A DNA stretch of 64,000 nucleotides, from NCBI GenBank assembly GCA_020747065.1, contig JAGMVK010000024.1:620001-684000 (forward strand), written 5' to 3'. The notes under the pieces were generated by a model. That model made no database searches and had not been told where the DNA came from. It saw only the letters and a list, made by a program, of their open reading frames with translations. Below, piece by piece: positions 1 through 11,990 of this stretch (position 1 is its first letter; each line of letters opens with the position of its first letter). This stretch comes from Cadophora sp. MPI-SDFR-AT-0126. Lineage: Eukaryota; Ascomycota; Leotiomycetes; Helotiales; Ploettnerulaceae. Position numbers and translations under genes: made by a program.

Positions 1-1189
1 AAGTCGTAGATGTCTTCATCGCCCCACCACGGTTTGAGTTCATGAGAAAACTCGGTATGTTCCCGCCAAGTACTTGCAGCACATTCCCACCGTAAGGAGT
101 CTCCATCAAAAATAAGTTTCCTTCTTGCAAACAGATGTTCTTGATAGGTCCAACCTCTAGTTTTCCACACTGATTTACAGGTTGCAAGCTCGATTTTACC
201 TCCATCCACTTGTAATGGATACTGAGTAATTTGCACGTCGTTGCCGAGCCAGTGGATGATTTGTTCTATGTGTCGTGGTTGAGAGACCTCTCGGAATCCT
301 CTCAAGCCACTATTGGCATTCTCGCCTTGAACTGCCAAAATAGTGACGGAAGCGTTGGCGAAAATGGCTGCCATTTTCGCCAGCTCGACATACTTGTGCA
401 ATTCATCATCTTGTACTATACACAGAGTGTCGACCCATAGGTACCTCTCTTCTAGTAGCTGCACAATTCCCATGGAATGGCGAATTGTTCTTGCAATCGG
501 TGTTGCGGCTTGACTGGTGGAAAGCGAGCCTTGTTTCTGAAGTTGGCATATGTTGTTACACGTAGCCTTCAGAGTGGTATAGTCACCCCAGACGTAGCTT
601 AGAGCAACGTAAGAGCAATGCTTAGGAGGTTTGACGACACATTGTTGCCAGACGTCCACTAGCCAAACCGGATTTATTCCACATTGAATCTCATTTGAGA
701 AATTCTTGCATATTCCGTTATGAAGACTGTCACAAGTAGTCTTCCACAACCGGGGAAGGTTCGAATCGATCCACTGAGGATGAAGAATTTGTCCTTTAAT
801 ATAAGATTCATTGCTATCCGCATTTTCCACTATGTATAATGCGGAAAGAGATTTAGGGATCTGAGGGTGGCCGGGAATCTTTGCAGTAATGATTGCTCCT
901 GCGTTCGCTGGACTCTTGTGGATTTCAATCAGGTCAATCTTCTCGGCAATTGTAGGTGTTTCGGCCAGAAAACGACTGAAATCGGGACCCAGGGCGCATG
1001 TAACCAGTTGTTGGTGATCTTTGCACTGAGAAGGCTGGATAACTTCTCTTCCAGATCCGAGGGTAATCATGCCACTGATTGAACTGAGCGGTTCCCTCAA
1101 AACGGATACTATCTTCTCACAGATCTCGCACTGCGTTTATGATCAGTTGTCAGTGCCATTACTTATGAGTTAATCCTACATACCTCCAT
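1..1189 (-). CDS. HET-domain (heterokaryon incompatibility) protein, C-terminus beyond the left edge
   Basis: Exon 1 is only ATGGAG (1189-1184). An intron follows at 1183-1131 (GTATGT...ACGCAG), then an uninterrupted frame runs from 1130 off the window edge, about 378 residues. The protein opens with a CEIC pair near residues 3-6, then carries the HET hallmarks in order: YVALSYVWGD (about 176-185), YLWVDTLCIVQDD (about 232-244), ANASVTILA (about 260) and GWTYQEHLFARR (about 328-339). HET proteins act in fungal nonself recognition, where activation can kill fused cells. Starting in exon 2 alone is impossible because a stop lies just upstream in frame, which favours the spliced start. I see no internal stop, unlike the HET copy at 2449-4345. 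The partner and specificity cannot be inferred. Confidence 0.88.
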
Positions 1190-2448
1190 CCTGTCGTAGT
1201 GCTAGCAATTCAGCAAGCTTTATGGATGGCCGCAAGAGGACACTCGATAGCTTCGTACAAGAAGCAAGCGCAGAGATGGGTACAGTTGGCAAAAGGAGTA
1301 ATATAGTACTGAAGTATCTGCTTTGTTCTATTGATTTGATTACCACATACTCAGAAAGTGTGAGGGCGGAGATGCGAAGGCGGATGTGACTGTTCGGCCA
1401 GGCAACATAACGTGTGGCACTCTTGAACTGTGGCGGAGAGTAGGTTTAGCCAGTCTGGGTGTGAGTATAAAAGATTTCTTGCCCTGAAACATGTAAACCT
1501 CCGATCATGTCGATATAATTCCGAGACTGCATGCTTTTTTGCTCCGAATGTCTTTAAAGTTTGGAGTCATATTATTTCGTGATAGTACTTATCCTTAGAT
1601 AGCAAAATTTCTAATAAGTCTGTAATACTCATGACTAAACAGGGGTTGACAGCTGAAGCGGCGATTAGTGGCGTGATTGAAACGAGCAACTGTATAATCA
1701 AATCCACTCTCTTCGTCGTTGTAATGGAATTCCTAAGAGAGAAATAGTCAGAGATTGTAAAATATCAATAAAGACTTAATAGACTGGCTAGAGAAAAAGG
1801 TTGAGTTTAAAAATTGGAGATGTGTCTCGTTACGGGGTGCGTCTCGCTACATAGGGATAGACGTCATTGAGTTCAAATCTAATGCTAAAGTTTGAAGACA
1901 TTGAATACGGAGAAACCTGCCTGCCAGATTTATCTGAATAAGTTAGTGGTACACATAATGCCGCATCATAACAAGCGAGGGCAAGATTTAGTGCCTCACA
2001 TAATCCTCGATTGCACAGTCACTTGAACGTGTGGCGCAGCGGGCATGCCTGCTTTGGGAAGTTTCCACTGGCAGCGCCGTTCCTTGTTTCTACCTAGTCA
2101 TTCCAACCCCCATTCCCATCAAGAGGTATTTCGACCTTTTGTTGTTCTAAAGATTAATCTGCTTTGCTTAGTAATATTTTCGCAAGCTAGTGGCTACGTG
2201 TCACTGTTTCCAATACTACTTTCTTTTACGTATATGAGGCGTCTCGCCGTCTCCAATACTGCTTTCTATTTATTCGAAGGGGGAAGAAGATTGCATCATC
2301 TTTTGCAACAGCTACGTTTCAGCATATAGCTAGCGTTGTGCTTGCACTTTCTTCCCACAGCCTACACTTGACTTTGAGGCCTCTCATCATGCCAGCATTG
2401 ACCCGCATCATGGCCATCTTTTCAGCCTGTAAATAAGAAACCCCAGGG
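1190..2448. other. Intergenic region, no supported gene
   Basis: Upstream side of the HET gene and downstream side of the HET pseudogene. It holds only short unsupported open frames, no protein motif I recognise and no tRNA-like fold. The 5' part presumably carries the promoter of the first HET gene. Confidence 0.5.
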
Positions 2449-4345
2449 CTAAACAATCTTCAGTGTCCGAAACAGCCATATGTCTGAGGTCTTTACTGTC
2501 TCTAGATATACCCCTCTGCCGACTCTTTGGAACTCGTTCTCCTGCTCAAATCTGCGCCGAAGAATCAGGCCATGTACTTCCACCCTAGGTCTGTTCAGTA
2601 CCACGCGTATTAAGGACGTGATGTAAAAAAAAAGGAGAGCATTGTGGCAGACAGCGGGTACCTTGCAACAAGGCCGCTTATGAAGTGTTTCGACACTGCA
2701 TCCATATGGTTCACATGTTGTCTTACAGAGTTCGACTCTTTCGTAATCATGACCATTTTTTGGATCAGATATTGCCTGGCAGTCAATCAAATACTCCGGA
2801 ATGTGACATGAGCAAATCTCTTGGCATGGACCACGAATTCGGAGATATCCACTCTCAACTTGCCCAAAAGGATCATCCTTGATGTTCACGACAGTCACGT
2901 CGAGCACTTCTGCTATACGTAGGCAGGACCTGCGATCAAGCAACTCAAAGTCAAACATGGGGTAGTCAGGAAAGCTAGTCCGCTTCCACGAAGCAGAGAA
3001 GTCCATATTGGTCCAACTCCAAGATGGTGCCACATAGACATTGCGCATGATAGCCCCCCTCTTTGGGCTACGCCACAATATATCACTATGGATGTCATTG
3101 AGCCATAACCCTGATATATATTGTTGTGGGAAGTGTCGTTGAATTTCTTTAGCCAGGCCTGAAATCGCCGGAAGTACGTCAGTGGCAAAGTTGATCCTTC
3201 GGGAAGTAAAGTCCATAACCACAAAATACCATGAATTGCGAAGTAAACTTCGAAGCTGGGGTGTATCGAAGTATGATTGTTCCTTAGTAAGGAGATATCG
3301 TGATTGGCCAACTTGCCACATTGTATTTTTGGGCCTTCTTTGAGAGCAAAATGCATCTGGGTCCTGTTCGTTACATTCTTGTTCATGACAACGCCACCAT
3401 ATTTGCCCTTTCGCGAAACGAACAACTCGGCAGGCCAAAGCTGTCTCCTGTAAAGTCCATGCTCGAGTGCTCAATGGCCCACGGAACGAAGGGCCACCAA
3501 AATTATTTCGGCCGACGAGTAGGATGCCTTTGGAGTTGTGTTTTTTGCTTTGAGAAGAAACTTCGAATAATCGGCGCCGATTGTTGGAGGTACTCTCGTA
3601 CAGGCCAACATGGGTATTGTCTGATGCTCCAGCAGCCAGAGTAAGTGATGAATTCTTGAAGATATTCCCCATATTCGCTGACTCGTTTTACTAATCATCA
3701 ATCGAGTCTTGCACGATACACAAGGAATCTATCCAGAGATATTGATATCCAAGGCTCTGAGTAAAGCCGATGGCATCCTTGAAGAGTGGCGGTAATTCAG
3801 ACCTCCAAATTTGTTTTTGTCGCTTATGAAGGTTTGCGTGTTCTGTTTTGACTGGTACTGATTGTCCCCAGCAACAGCTCAAGGCCAACCATTTTCCAAG
3901 GCGGCCATCTGAGATGAAAAGAAATGGTTCCTGATCTACGTCGCCAACATCGATCAGTCTAGTAGGTAAGATATTTGCTTTGTCTTGATAGGATCTGTGC
4001 GTCTTGACACACCGCTCATGCCATTCTTTTATCTGCGTCTGGATTCCAATGTACTGCTCTCAACCCCACAGCACACAAACTATACTACGTACTACATTCT
4101 CAAGTATGCAACCTGTCCCATTAGACCTTTGCCGTACTTCCAGCGTCTGGATGCTATCAGAATATATCTCGGGTCTCTGCAAACTCCCCGCCATGAGATT
4201 GTGGAGATCTTCCGCAGGCCTGATTTTTCGTATATCAACACTCGCGAGGCGGGGCGGACGTGAAGCGGTTCTTCGATTCGATTGAAAACAGAGCTGCCGC
4301 GAGCGAGTTTCTTGAAGTTAGCCTTGAAGGCACAAGAAAACAGAG
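2449..4345 (-). pseudogene. HET-domain gene inactivated by in-frame stops
   Basis: One reading frame on the minus strand can be followed through three stop codons. The N-terminal part contains LPTRLIDVG, LALSCCWGQS and YLWIDSLCIVQDS (about 3960-3700). Immediately after, at 3693-3688, come tandem stops TAG TAA at a place where HET proteins usually have Trp plus a polar residue. The frame then resumes with ESANMGNIFKNSSLTLAA and STRAWTLQE and runs 407 residues to a stop at 2449. A third stop, TGA at 4062-4060, sits in the same frame upstream of the Cys/His-rich linker. No usable GT-AG intron spans the tandem stops, since the only local GT...AG is 14 bases. All three stops are one transition from a sense codon. 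The 5' limit is uncertain because the frame becomes hard to follow beyond about 4250. Confidence 0.85.
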
Positions 4346-4822
4346 TGAGTTATGTAACTAGAGGACATATAACTATTTGATAAATTCGGAGTAAGGACTT
4401 GTCTAGCTATAGGACTAGGGTGAAGCGCTGGTGTGGTAAAATTGCTGAGAGAGATATGTCCTGCCTTGGGAGAAGGATTTGCGATGACATCTTTGATTCG
4501 GGCATCCTAAGTGCTCAGCAGGAGAAGTTGTATCAATCAAGTAGCAACGATCGAACAGGTTTTAATAGCACCGACTTTTGATTTGAACTAGATTGGACTG
4601 AGAGTATGTACACACAGAAGGATCCACAGTGATGGAGCTAAGGAGCTCAGATGCCAACTAGTAGGTGCCAGGGTTTGCAAGGAGAAAACACGTAAGACTA
4701 AACTCAGTTCAAGCGGGTACACAGCTTTGACACAATCCAGAAATTCTCCTGCCTTATGCAAGATGACCGCTAGAGATTCGAGACCCAGGACTCTTTGCTT
4801 CGAGCCCCCAGTCGGGGGTTAC
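4346..4822. other. Intergenic region, no supported gene
   Basis: Spacer between the HET pseudogene and the 3' end of the pectate lyase gene. Only short open frames without recognisable domains are present. Confidence 0.5.
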
Positions 4823-5744
4823 TTAGCCAGAGCAGTAACCAGCCTTGGTAGGCTCCTTCCCACTGGAATTGCCGGTATACATCTGGCAAGGATGTGCAGT
4901 GTCATAGCAGACATTCTTGAGGGTAGCGGTATCACCATAGTTTGAGTTGATGCCGGCCAGCTCACCACCATTCACAGCGGTGGTACCTTCAATGTATACA
5001 TTTCGCTTGCATTGACTGGAGCACTGTTGCAGAAAAACAGTGAAATACAAAGTTAGCAAAGATTACAATCAATAAGTATAATGACAAATATTACGTGTAG
5101 CTGGAAGGTAGACTCACGTTGCCGCAGGAGCGGTACAGTTTGCCGTAGTCATTGACATAGAAGTTGATGATATTAACGGTACCACATCCATTGTGTTGGA
5201 CGACTTTGTCGCCGGCGTGGTATGCACCACCACCGATAATCCAAGTCTCCTGGCCAGCCTTGTCGTTCTTGACCGTTATAGCATCTTCGCACACATCTTC
5301 GAACCAGACAAATTGGAGGGTGCAAGGACCATCGCAGTGGACGCCCTCAGCTTGGTTCTTGCCGATGATGACGTTCTTCAGGGTTGCTCCGGATTTGAGA
5401 AGGAAGACAGCATCGGCATCCCCTAATTTGAAGTCAAGGTTTGTTCTCTGCTCGAATCCAGGAGAAATTGGGAGAGAAAAGGAGAAAGTTGGGGTTGAGC
5501 GAGTAAAAATAAGTTTAGTATTCGCTCAAAAAATCTCACCTCCTTCAGCTTGATCATTACAAGCCCCACTTCCACGGTCATATCTAGCCCAACCGCCGTC
5601 GAAAGTGGCACCAGCAGCTACGGTGATGACTTTGCTGTTCGTCTTGGTGGAGGTGGGTACGGGGACACCACCAGTGTACCCCAAACAGGCCAGGGCTGAG
5701 GGGATCAAGGCCACAAGGCTGAGGAGTGTAGATGGAGAAGGCAT
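4823..5744 (-). CDS. Secreted pectate lyase, polysaccharide lyase family 3
   Basis: Three exons: 5744-5540, 5422-5118 and 5023-4823. The introns are 5539-5423 (GTGAGA...TTAG) and 5117-5024 (GTGAGT...ACAG). The spliced product is 236 residues, the normal size for family 3 pectate lyases, which cleave de-esterified pectin by beta-elimination outside the cell. A signal peptide is evident ([19 protein letters not shown]). The right-handed beta-helix core shows [34 protein letters not shown] and, across the second splice junction, the Cys-rich YRSCGNCSSQ, which reads correctly only when spliced. The C-terminal TAKHPCQ-type segment and final Cys are also present. No lesion is visible. A TATA-like tract lies about 130 bases upstream of the ATG. 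Confidence 0.92.
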
Positions 5745-5874
5745 AGCGTATTGAGATTGAAAGGACGTAGGATAGTGATTGGTAAGTCGAGAAGAACGGA
5801 AAGTTATCTAGTCGTCAACGTTATTCCTGAACGAAGCGAAAGGGCGATCAGTCATCTAGGATTGCAACACGACG

Positions 5875-5884
5875 TATATATATA
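5875..5884 (-). promoter_or_regulatory. TATA-like tract upstream of the pectate lyase gene
   Basis: An uninterrupted TATATATATA run about 131 bases upstream of the pectate lyase ATG. The position suits a core promoter, but there is no functional evidence. Confidence 0.35.
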
Positions 5885-8228
5885 GATCTAGGCCATTGCG
5901 TCGAGATCTGTGACTACAAAGCAAATAATCTTGTTTTTAGGAATCAAAGCTTGGGGAATTGGAGGAAAAAATAATTCTCGCTCACCCAAAGAAGCTTCAA
6001 TCTTCAATTGGTGGAGTAGTAAATCAAGTTGTTCCCGTGGGAATATGTCCCCCTACTACTAGATCTAGATCCCCTTGCTGAATATAAGCGAGCATAAAAT
6101 ACTCCATTGTTCTTGAACATTTACGTTGTAACTGACTGTGTTAAAGTCATAAGAAGCTAATTACCCAATTTTTTCCAGGCTCTTTTATCTAGAATCCATT
6201 CAGATTATTCTTAGGGTAATTTTGTCGTAGTTGAAAAGTATTCGTAATCCAGGGGTTTTGAGGGATGCGGATGCGCGCGTTGTGGCAGCAGGGGGCATGA
6301 TCAATCCACTCAGATTGCTTGAGGCAACTAAGATCTTGGTAGGAATCATTAGGATAATCATTAGATTCCAGGGGTGACGCTCCTTAGAACTTGGCATTTC
6401 CCCACATCTTGGCACAAGAAAATGTAATATGTTATCATCCCATACAGAATGGTCTTGATAGATTTCTCCGTCCTATAAAGGAAGATTTTTGATTTTGTTT
6501 TCCGGTGCAGTCTCCAAGTCATTTCGTAGAAAACCAAGTGGTGTCGAAGGAAATCCTATTGATAGAGTGGGAGGGTAATAACGGCGAGAGGCCAAGACAA
6601 ACAATCAATATCATTCAACCTGATTGGTACGCATGTACAGATTTATCCGACCGCAATCTCAATTACCGCAAAACTGCGAGGTATGTGAGTGAGGAACCTT
6701 GATATTGGAAACGGAGAAAAGTCGAGGCGGAGGAATTATCAGGGAGGGTAGTTTGTATGGTTGAAATAGGCCACAAATCAAATGAGATCTTTCCTTGTGA
6801 GCCCAGAAGCCCTCCTCGGACCTGGACTTGACTTCAGATCTCCAGGAATGCCCTCCTGTTATACTCCACATCTTCAACAAGCTTCTCGTTCTTGTGATCT
6901 TCCTCAAACTATACATAAACACAAAGCTCTTTTCATCGTTCCACTTGCACTTGAAAATCAATGCTACATTTTCTTCTACTTAATCGACTCTCTCCATGAC
7001 TCTCGTTAGCTATCTTAATTGATTAAACGTTTATAGCCTATACCACGAGGAGATATGAGTTTAACTTTACAGGCTATAGTGCTTAGTATAGGTTCTTCTA
7101 TTACCTCATGTCTTATTCTTCTGTTTTAACCTTGAAATATCCCACCCCTTCTCCTTAGAGTATGTTTCTATGTCCTTCGACATTAAGCATCGAGATTTTA
7201 TCCAGAAGACGTTATATCCGTGCTGATAAACAGTACTTGTACTGCCGCAAATCTAAGGAGAGCAATGCTAGTAACCAATCGAATCCCGTCACTGCTTCAC
7301 AACTTACGCTGCTGTGGCAGGGCTTTATAAGGCCCAGCTTCTCGAGAATCTCGATTTCTCGGAATTCTCAGATCTATCGTTTCTGATCTCGAGTTCATGA
7401 AGTTCTTGTTACAACTCGGCGAGCTCGGCTTGCATGTAAAGAAGGTTCTGGATGTTAAGAGCGGAAATTGTGAGACCATTCCCACATTTGGGTACTTGCC
7501 CATTAAACCTACAATTTTGGCATACCTTTTCATTCTACATTGGTCCTACGCTTCCGAGTTGCCTAGTTTCCTGGATTATGTTGTGTTTTATCTCTTTCGA
7601 GAAAAGACGGTTCAACTTTTAAGGCCTTGACGCGATGACGAGGCTGTCGAACTGTACTGGAATTGTTAGGCACAATCCGAGGTTTAGCAAATAGGACAAG
7701 TCTTAGAAGCAAGTTGGAAGCCAAAGACTTGATTGAAGTGTACTCCTTAGTCCGGTCTTTGTGCTTGCAAGCAGGATTATGTGTCAAGAAGTAACCATAG
7801 ATTCGCGATGTTGTGTTGTCGTGCTCGTGAGGCTGAAGCTCGTTGTATATCAAATAGGTTGCACATGTAGCACGGTAAATAGCATGCTACCTGAATGTAA
7901 CACAGCCTCGACTGCCAACAGTTCAACTTGAAGATCCTGCTTTCAACAACACTAACGGAGACCGTCGAGACGAGATCTAAACCACGAATCCCAATTATCA
8001 AAGAGTGGGTAATACCAAAGCCAAGACAGGGAGGGACATGGGACATAGCATCAGAAGTGAGCTCGTGTTCAGAGAGTGAAGAGCTGGTGAGGGGGAAAGA
8101 ATCAGCCCTCAGAGCAGGCTTCGAGAGCCTGGTGTGGTAGCAGGTATGCGATTGGACACGCCCACATATATCATTCTAGAAAGGAATGTCTAACCGTTTG
8201 CGCAGGTATCGTCCTCAGGTCTATCGCG
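5885..8228. other. Gene-poor region, no supported gene
   Basis: Contains scattered open frames of 60-100 codons on both strands, overlapping and without recognisable motifs. Base composition is moderately AT-rich. I could not connect any of them by plausible introns into a known protein. Confidence 0.45.
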
Positions 8229-8669
8229 ATGGAATCTCCTATTACTAGAGGCACGCTCTCCGAGCTGAATGTTACCAAGATCGTCAATGATCCAAAGCCA
8301 CGGGACGACACCAATTTCGACCCTGAGCTATGCTTCAGACCTAATCTTGATAGAGATAAGGGGCGGGGGAAAACACAAAAAGCAATCGAATTTTGGAATA
8401 CAATACGAGTTCAAGTTCATGAATATCTTACGAACCAATCGATATTTAAGAGTGAGCTGGAAAATATGGACTCACCCGCGGTTCTTCAGACAATACGAGA
8501 AATACAAGATACTCTGTCCAGCGAATTGTATCAAACGACCTCTCCTCGTCGATATCGTCGAGGCCTCGGACCGCGTCCCATAATACTTTTCAATGGGAGT
8601 GATGATCCACAAGATCCCGTACTCCATCCTCCAATTTGTCTCCCTTCACTTCTGACTATGCTGGTCTAG
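8229..8669 (+). pseudogene. Orphan N-terminal fragment of a Tcp11/SOK1-like protein
   Basis: The first 80 or so codons match the conserved opening of fungal Tcp11-family (SOK1-like) proteins as I remember it: PITRGTLSELNVTKIV, then a DPELCFRPNLDRDKGRGKTQKA block. From about 8550 the downstream similarity appears to move into other frames, for example an LLVDIVEASD piece in frame 2. The helical repeat domain that makes up most of such proteins is not found downstream. Tcp11-family proteins are linked to cAMP/PKA signalling in yeast. Family recognition is from memory of the motif, so a search should confirm it. Confidence 0.55.
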
Positions 8670-8746
8670 GACTGTTTCAACCAAGATATCGTAATCCGAT
8701 CGCAGGGCGACTCTCCCCATCTCCCGCGCTGTCGACTTGACTCTCA

Positions 8747-9300
8747 ATGCTATATTCCCTTTCTTATGTCCGCGAACCAGGTCAAGGACAACGACAAACT
8801 ATCTCAGATCTCAAAAGATTTCAAAGATCCTGGCATGCAGAGCGTGAGCGGGCACAAGATACAAATCGATGGAATTCCACGCAACGTCGTTTCCAACCTC
8901 AGAGGATCGACTATTACGTACAGGCGGGATGTGTATGTCTTGGTGCAAAGGTCATGGTCGAACAATTTGCGGCTTTGTTTTCTAATGCGAAGAAAATGGT
9001 TGCTGGCATTTTAGCTTCAAAAAGGAGACAGCTGGTGCGTTCCTCTCTCTTCTTGCCTCCTAGACGGAAAGCTCCCTTTCTATGCTAACGAGATGGTCTG
9101 ATGAAAAGAAGAAAAGACTGAAGGTAAACTTCTCCAAGAAGAGGCAGATCTCGAGGCCAAGTAGTTGGAACAGTTACGGATCAAGAAGGCGAAAGAAGCG
9201 AGAAGGAGAGAAGAAGCCCGGAGGAGGCGAGAGGAGGAAGAACGGCGCCGCCATAATGGAGACCAGTAAGCACCGCCTGGCTGAGCTAACCGCTGTTTGA
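8747..9300 (+). pseudogene. Decayed coding remnants with a charged coiled-coil tail
   Basis: Two overlapping frames (8747-9088 and 8766-9014) are protein-like but unrecognised. About 9110-9285 can be read as a strongly charged helix, with pieces such as LQEEADLEAK and LEQLRIKKAKEARRREEA, interrupted by one TAG at about 9163. A CAG-to-TAG change would explain that stop. The relation to the adjacent Tcp11-like fragment is unknown; both may come from one duplicated and decayed locus. Confidence 0.35.
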
Positions 9301-9520
9301 GCACAAATATCAGTTGCCATGGTGCAGCGAGGAAGAGCTGCAACTACTAATAGCACTAATAAAGCGAAGATAAGCAAAAATTCCAGAAGACATCAAGAAC
9401 ACTGATTGCAAATCAAAATCCATTCCTTCTATCTTCCCGAGCTTCGTATCAATTTCAAACCTGTATCACGACAACTTTGCCCGCAACGAGTATATCGTTA
9501 ATGTAACAAAGACAGCCCAA

Positions 9521-11233
9521 TCATATCCCTTGCTTCTTTTTGTTTTTTCGCGAAAAGAATCCACCTTCCTTCTTGTCCTCTGGCTCGGGATTGTGCCTCC
9601 TCGGCTGATGTTGCTTAGAATGATACCCTTGGGAGATATCATTCATGGTTGCCACTGGTCTTTGGCCCATACTCATAGTCCGATTGTATTGGTCACTGTC
9701 GAAGGATGCCCTGCTTGTGGGTTGGCTTTCTTGGTAGATTTGCTGCTGAGGTGGTGGCCTGCTTGGCCCGGGCGGTACCTGTTGGAATTGCTGGGATTGC
9801 GATAGTGAGTGTTGCTGATAGGGTGCGTTTTCGGCATAGCGGTGCCCAAGTTGAACCTGTTGGTGTGGATTTGGCGTCTGATTTCGTGACGGATTGTTCA
9901 TGGTAGGTTGAAGATTAGGTGCTTGGTAGTGGGTGGGCTGAGATGGTGTTTGCGGGCGGCGACCTGAGTCTGATCTTGTAGGAATTTGGGCTTGTGCCGG
10001 GGATGGAGGATGGGGGTGGCGATCAGTAGATTCAAGCTCTTGGATCTTATCTGGGTAATACTCGAAGTCTGTTGGTCCAGCATTCCATGGTGCGTTTGAA
10101 GCCGAAACTGGTTCAAGTGTGCTCTCGTCGGAATCATTTGAGGCTGCATCGGCCGAGAAGGAATTTTTCACTACTTTAGCAGATGCAATATCTTGGTCAT
10201 ACACCGATGGTTTGGCACTTTCGGGTGGGTGTAAAAGAGAAGTCCCCTTTTCAACATCAGCTGTGTCCGGCTGTAGTCCCAGCTCCTCTGGATCAATATG
10301 AAGTTCCTGCATGATATCTTTCTCTTCAACATCTCTCAGTTTCATGCTGTTAGGGTGTTTCTTCAGATGCCTTTCCAAAGCCGTCGCAGATGGGAAGTCG
10401 ATATCGAAGTGTTTTGCATGACATGGTAGGCACTTGTAAGCTGCTCGGCGATCCGCGAATGATGGACAAGAGACGACGTGAGAGGCTGCCAGAAGGCGTG
10501 TAGAGACCGCTGTCTTTCCAGAGCTTCGCATTCTGTAATCACCGACTTCCAAGCTGCAGTACTTGCAAGTGAAGCCAAGTACAAACAATGTCGGATCACA
10601 AGCCAAAGCCGCGCCATCAAGATAATCATCTGATTGAAGCAAGAGTGCTCCGTAGCAGAACTTTCGAGGCCATCCTGCAGCATCTAGTTCAGCATACGGA
10701 TCGCTTCCCTTGTCGAAGAAACGACCGAGTAATGGATTTGCCGTATTGCGTTGTGCAAAGTCATTCATGGCCTTTGCCAAGTCCGTCTGGATTCCATCTG
10801 CATACACTCGGATTGAATGAAAGACCTCCACACTGCTCTGGAACTTTGAAGACTTATTTCGGAGATCGTGAAGATAGCTTATGAGGTACTGTTGCTTGCC
10901 CAAAATCTTCTTGAAGTCCTGTTGAATAGTTTCTGAGGACAGCGGGTGAGCATTCCAAGTTTCGAAGGAAATAATGGAACTGCACTTACTGTCGCCGGTC
11001 CCTGTGAACCGTCCTCCAACTGAATCCAAGAGCTGATTGTACTGAGCTTGCACTTTTGATGGACTAGATTCAAGCTCTTGCGATAATTTCTCCTCTTGAC
11101 GCTTGGTGTCATTTCCAACAACCAGAGATGCTTTGTGTTCGCGGTAAGCAGACCATGTCTCATAGGTCTCAATGCAGCCTTTGACAACCATGCACACACC
11201 TCCAACGATTGCTAGAATACTTGCGGGATCCAT
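9521..11233 (-). CDS. Unrecognised 570-residue protein with a C2H2-type zinc finger and disordered tail
   Basis: Single exon, 570 residues. The N-terminus (MDPASILAIVGGVC) resembles the hydrophobic opening of many fungal NLR/STAND-type proteins, but no NTPase follows. A helical region spans about 45-170. Residues 223-256 hold CKYC...H...C, a possible zinc site. Residues 268-293 form a clear C2H2 pattern (C-x2-C-x17-H-x3-H). From about 370 the sequence is low-complexity and rich in Pro, Gln, Ser and Asn, ending in a basic KNKKKQ stretch. Function is unknown. It is transcribed away from the dynamin-like gene, sharing about 757 bp of upstream DNA. Confidence 0.8.
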   Translation of the reverse strand: MDPASILAIVGGVCMVVKGCIETYETWSAYREHKASLVVGNDTKRQEEKLSQELESSPSKVQAQYNQLLDSVGGRFTGTGDSKCSSIISFETWNAHPLSSETIQQDFKKILGKQQYLISYLHDLRNKSSKFQSSVEVFHSIRVYADGIQTDLAKAMNDFAQRNTANPLLGRFFDKGSDPYAELDAAGWPRKFCYGALLLQSDDYLDGAALACDPTLFVLGFTCKYCSLEVGDYRMRSSGKTAVSTRLLAASHVVSCPSFADRRAAYKCLPCHAKHFDIDFPSATALERHLKKHPNSMKLRDVEEKDIMQELHIDPEELGLQPDTADVEKGTSLLHPPESAKPSVYDQDIASAKVVKNSFSADAASNDSDESTLEPVSASNAPWNAGPTDFEYYPDKIQELESTDRHPHPPSPAQAQIPTRSDSGRRPQTPSQPTHYQAPNLQPTMNNPSRNQTPNPHQQVQLGHRYAENAPYQQHSLSQSQQFQQVPPGPSRPPPQQQIYQESQPTSRASFDSDQYNRTMSMGQRPVATMNDISQGYHSKQHQPRRHNPEPEDKKEGGFFSRKNKKKQGI

Positions 11234-11990
11234 ATTCTCAGCACCTTGGATTGAAAGATAGGAAGGATTAAAATGAATAAATCGTTGATACCGACATGAA
11301 AGACTATATTTCCGTTATCCGTGAATTGAAAGCATCAGGCTGTGATAGCGTCAGCGATGCATTATGAAAAATTGGGAATGGCGGTTTTGGCTGAGACATG
11401 GGCTGAAAGCTGAACAATTTTCGAGAATGAGGCGCGAAGTTTAGACTTGCAATTCGTCCAACAGGGTCCGAACATGGTGCCCGAGCGCCTTTTGCTTTTG
11501 CCAGCAGAGACACACTTTTCATGGCTTGCAGAAAAGAAGGTTTGACCCGGTGAAGAATGTTATCAGGCTGAGGCTGAGATGTTTTGTCAGTCATCTGTGG
11601 TACGTGGCACCTCGCCTGTGTAACGTGAACCGCGGGCGTGCTGTCCACGTTACCATCACGGCACTCGGTGACCAGCAGTCAGCTCCACGTCCTTGAACGG
11701 CCCTCAATATGTGGCTGATTTGGCTTACATGAACTCTATTATTGAGCGAGACACTTCTAATCGGTGTCGGACTGCAAAATGAGGTCGTCGCTCAGCCGCA
11801 CTGCCCTTCGCATCATGCCTTGTTGCTCCAAAGTTTCCTTTCCCACCACACAAGAGCTTAAGATATCAAAAATCTTTACACATACGCGTAACTTAGCATT
11901 TGCTGGATTTCAACTCTCTTTCCCGGGTCGTCAAAATCAGATTCTTGAAGAATATTCCACTTCCGCACTCAGTAACCAGAAACCAGCAAC
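11234..11990. promoter_or_regulatory. Shared upstream region of a divergent gene pair
   Basis: About 757 bp between the start codons of the C2H2 protein gene (minus) and the dynamin-like gene (plus). No convincing TATA box or operator is visible. A 114-codon minus-strand open frame inside (11304-11648) has no recognisable features and is probably chance. Confidence 0.4.

Noticed and set aside
2913..3425. 170-codon minus-strand frame inside the HET pseudogene
   Set aside because: Shadow of the HET reading frame in another phase.
9080..9377. Hydrophobic minus-strand frames
   Set aside because: Antisense of the charged coiled-coil remnant.
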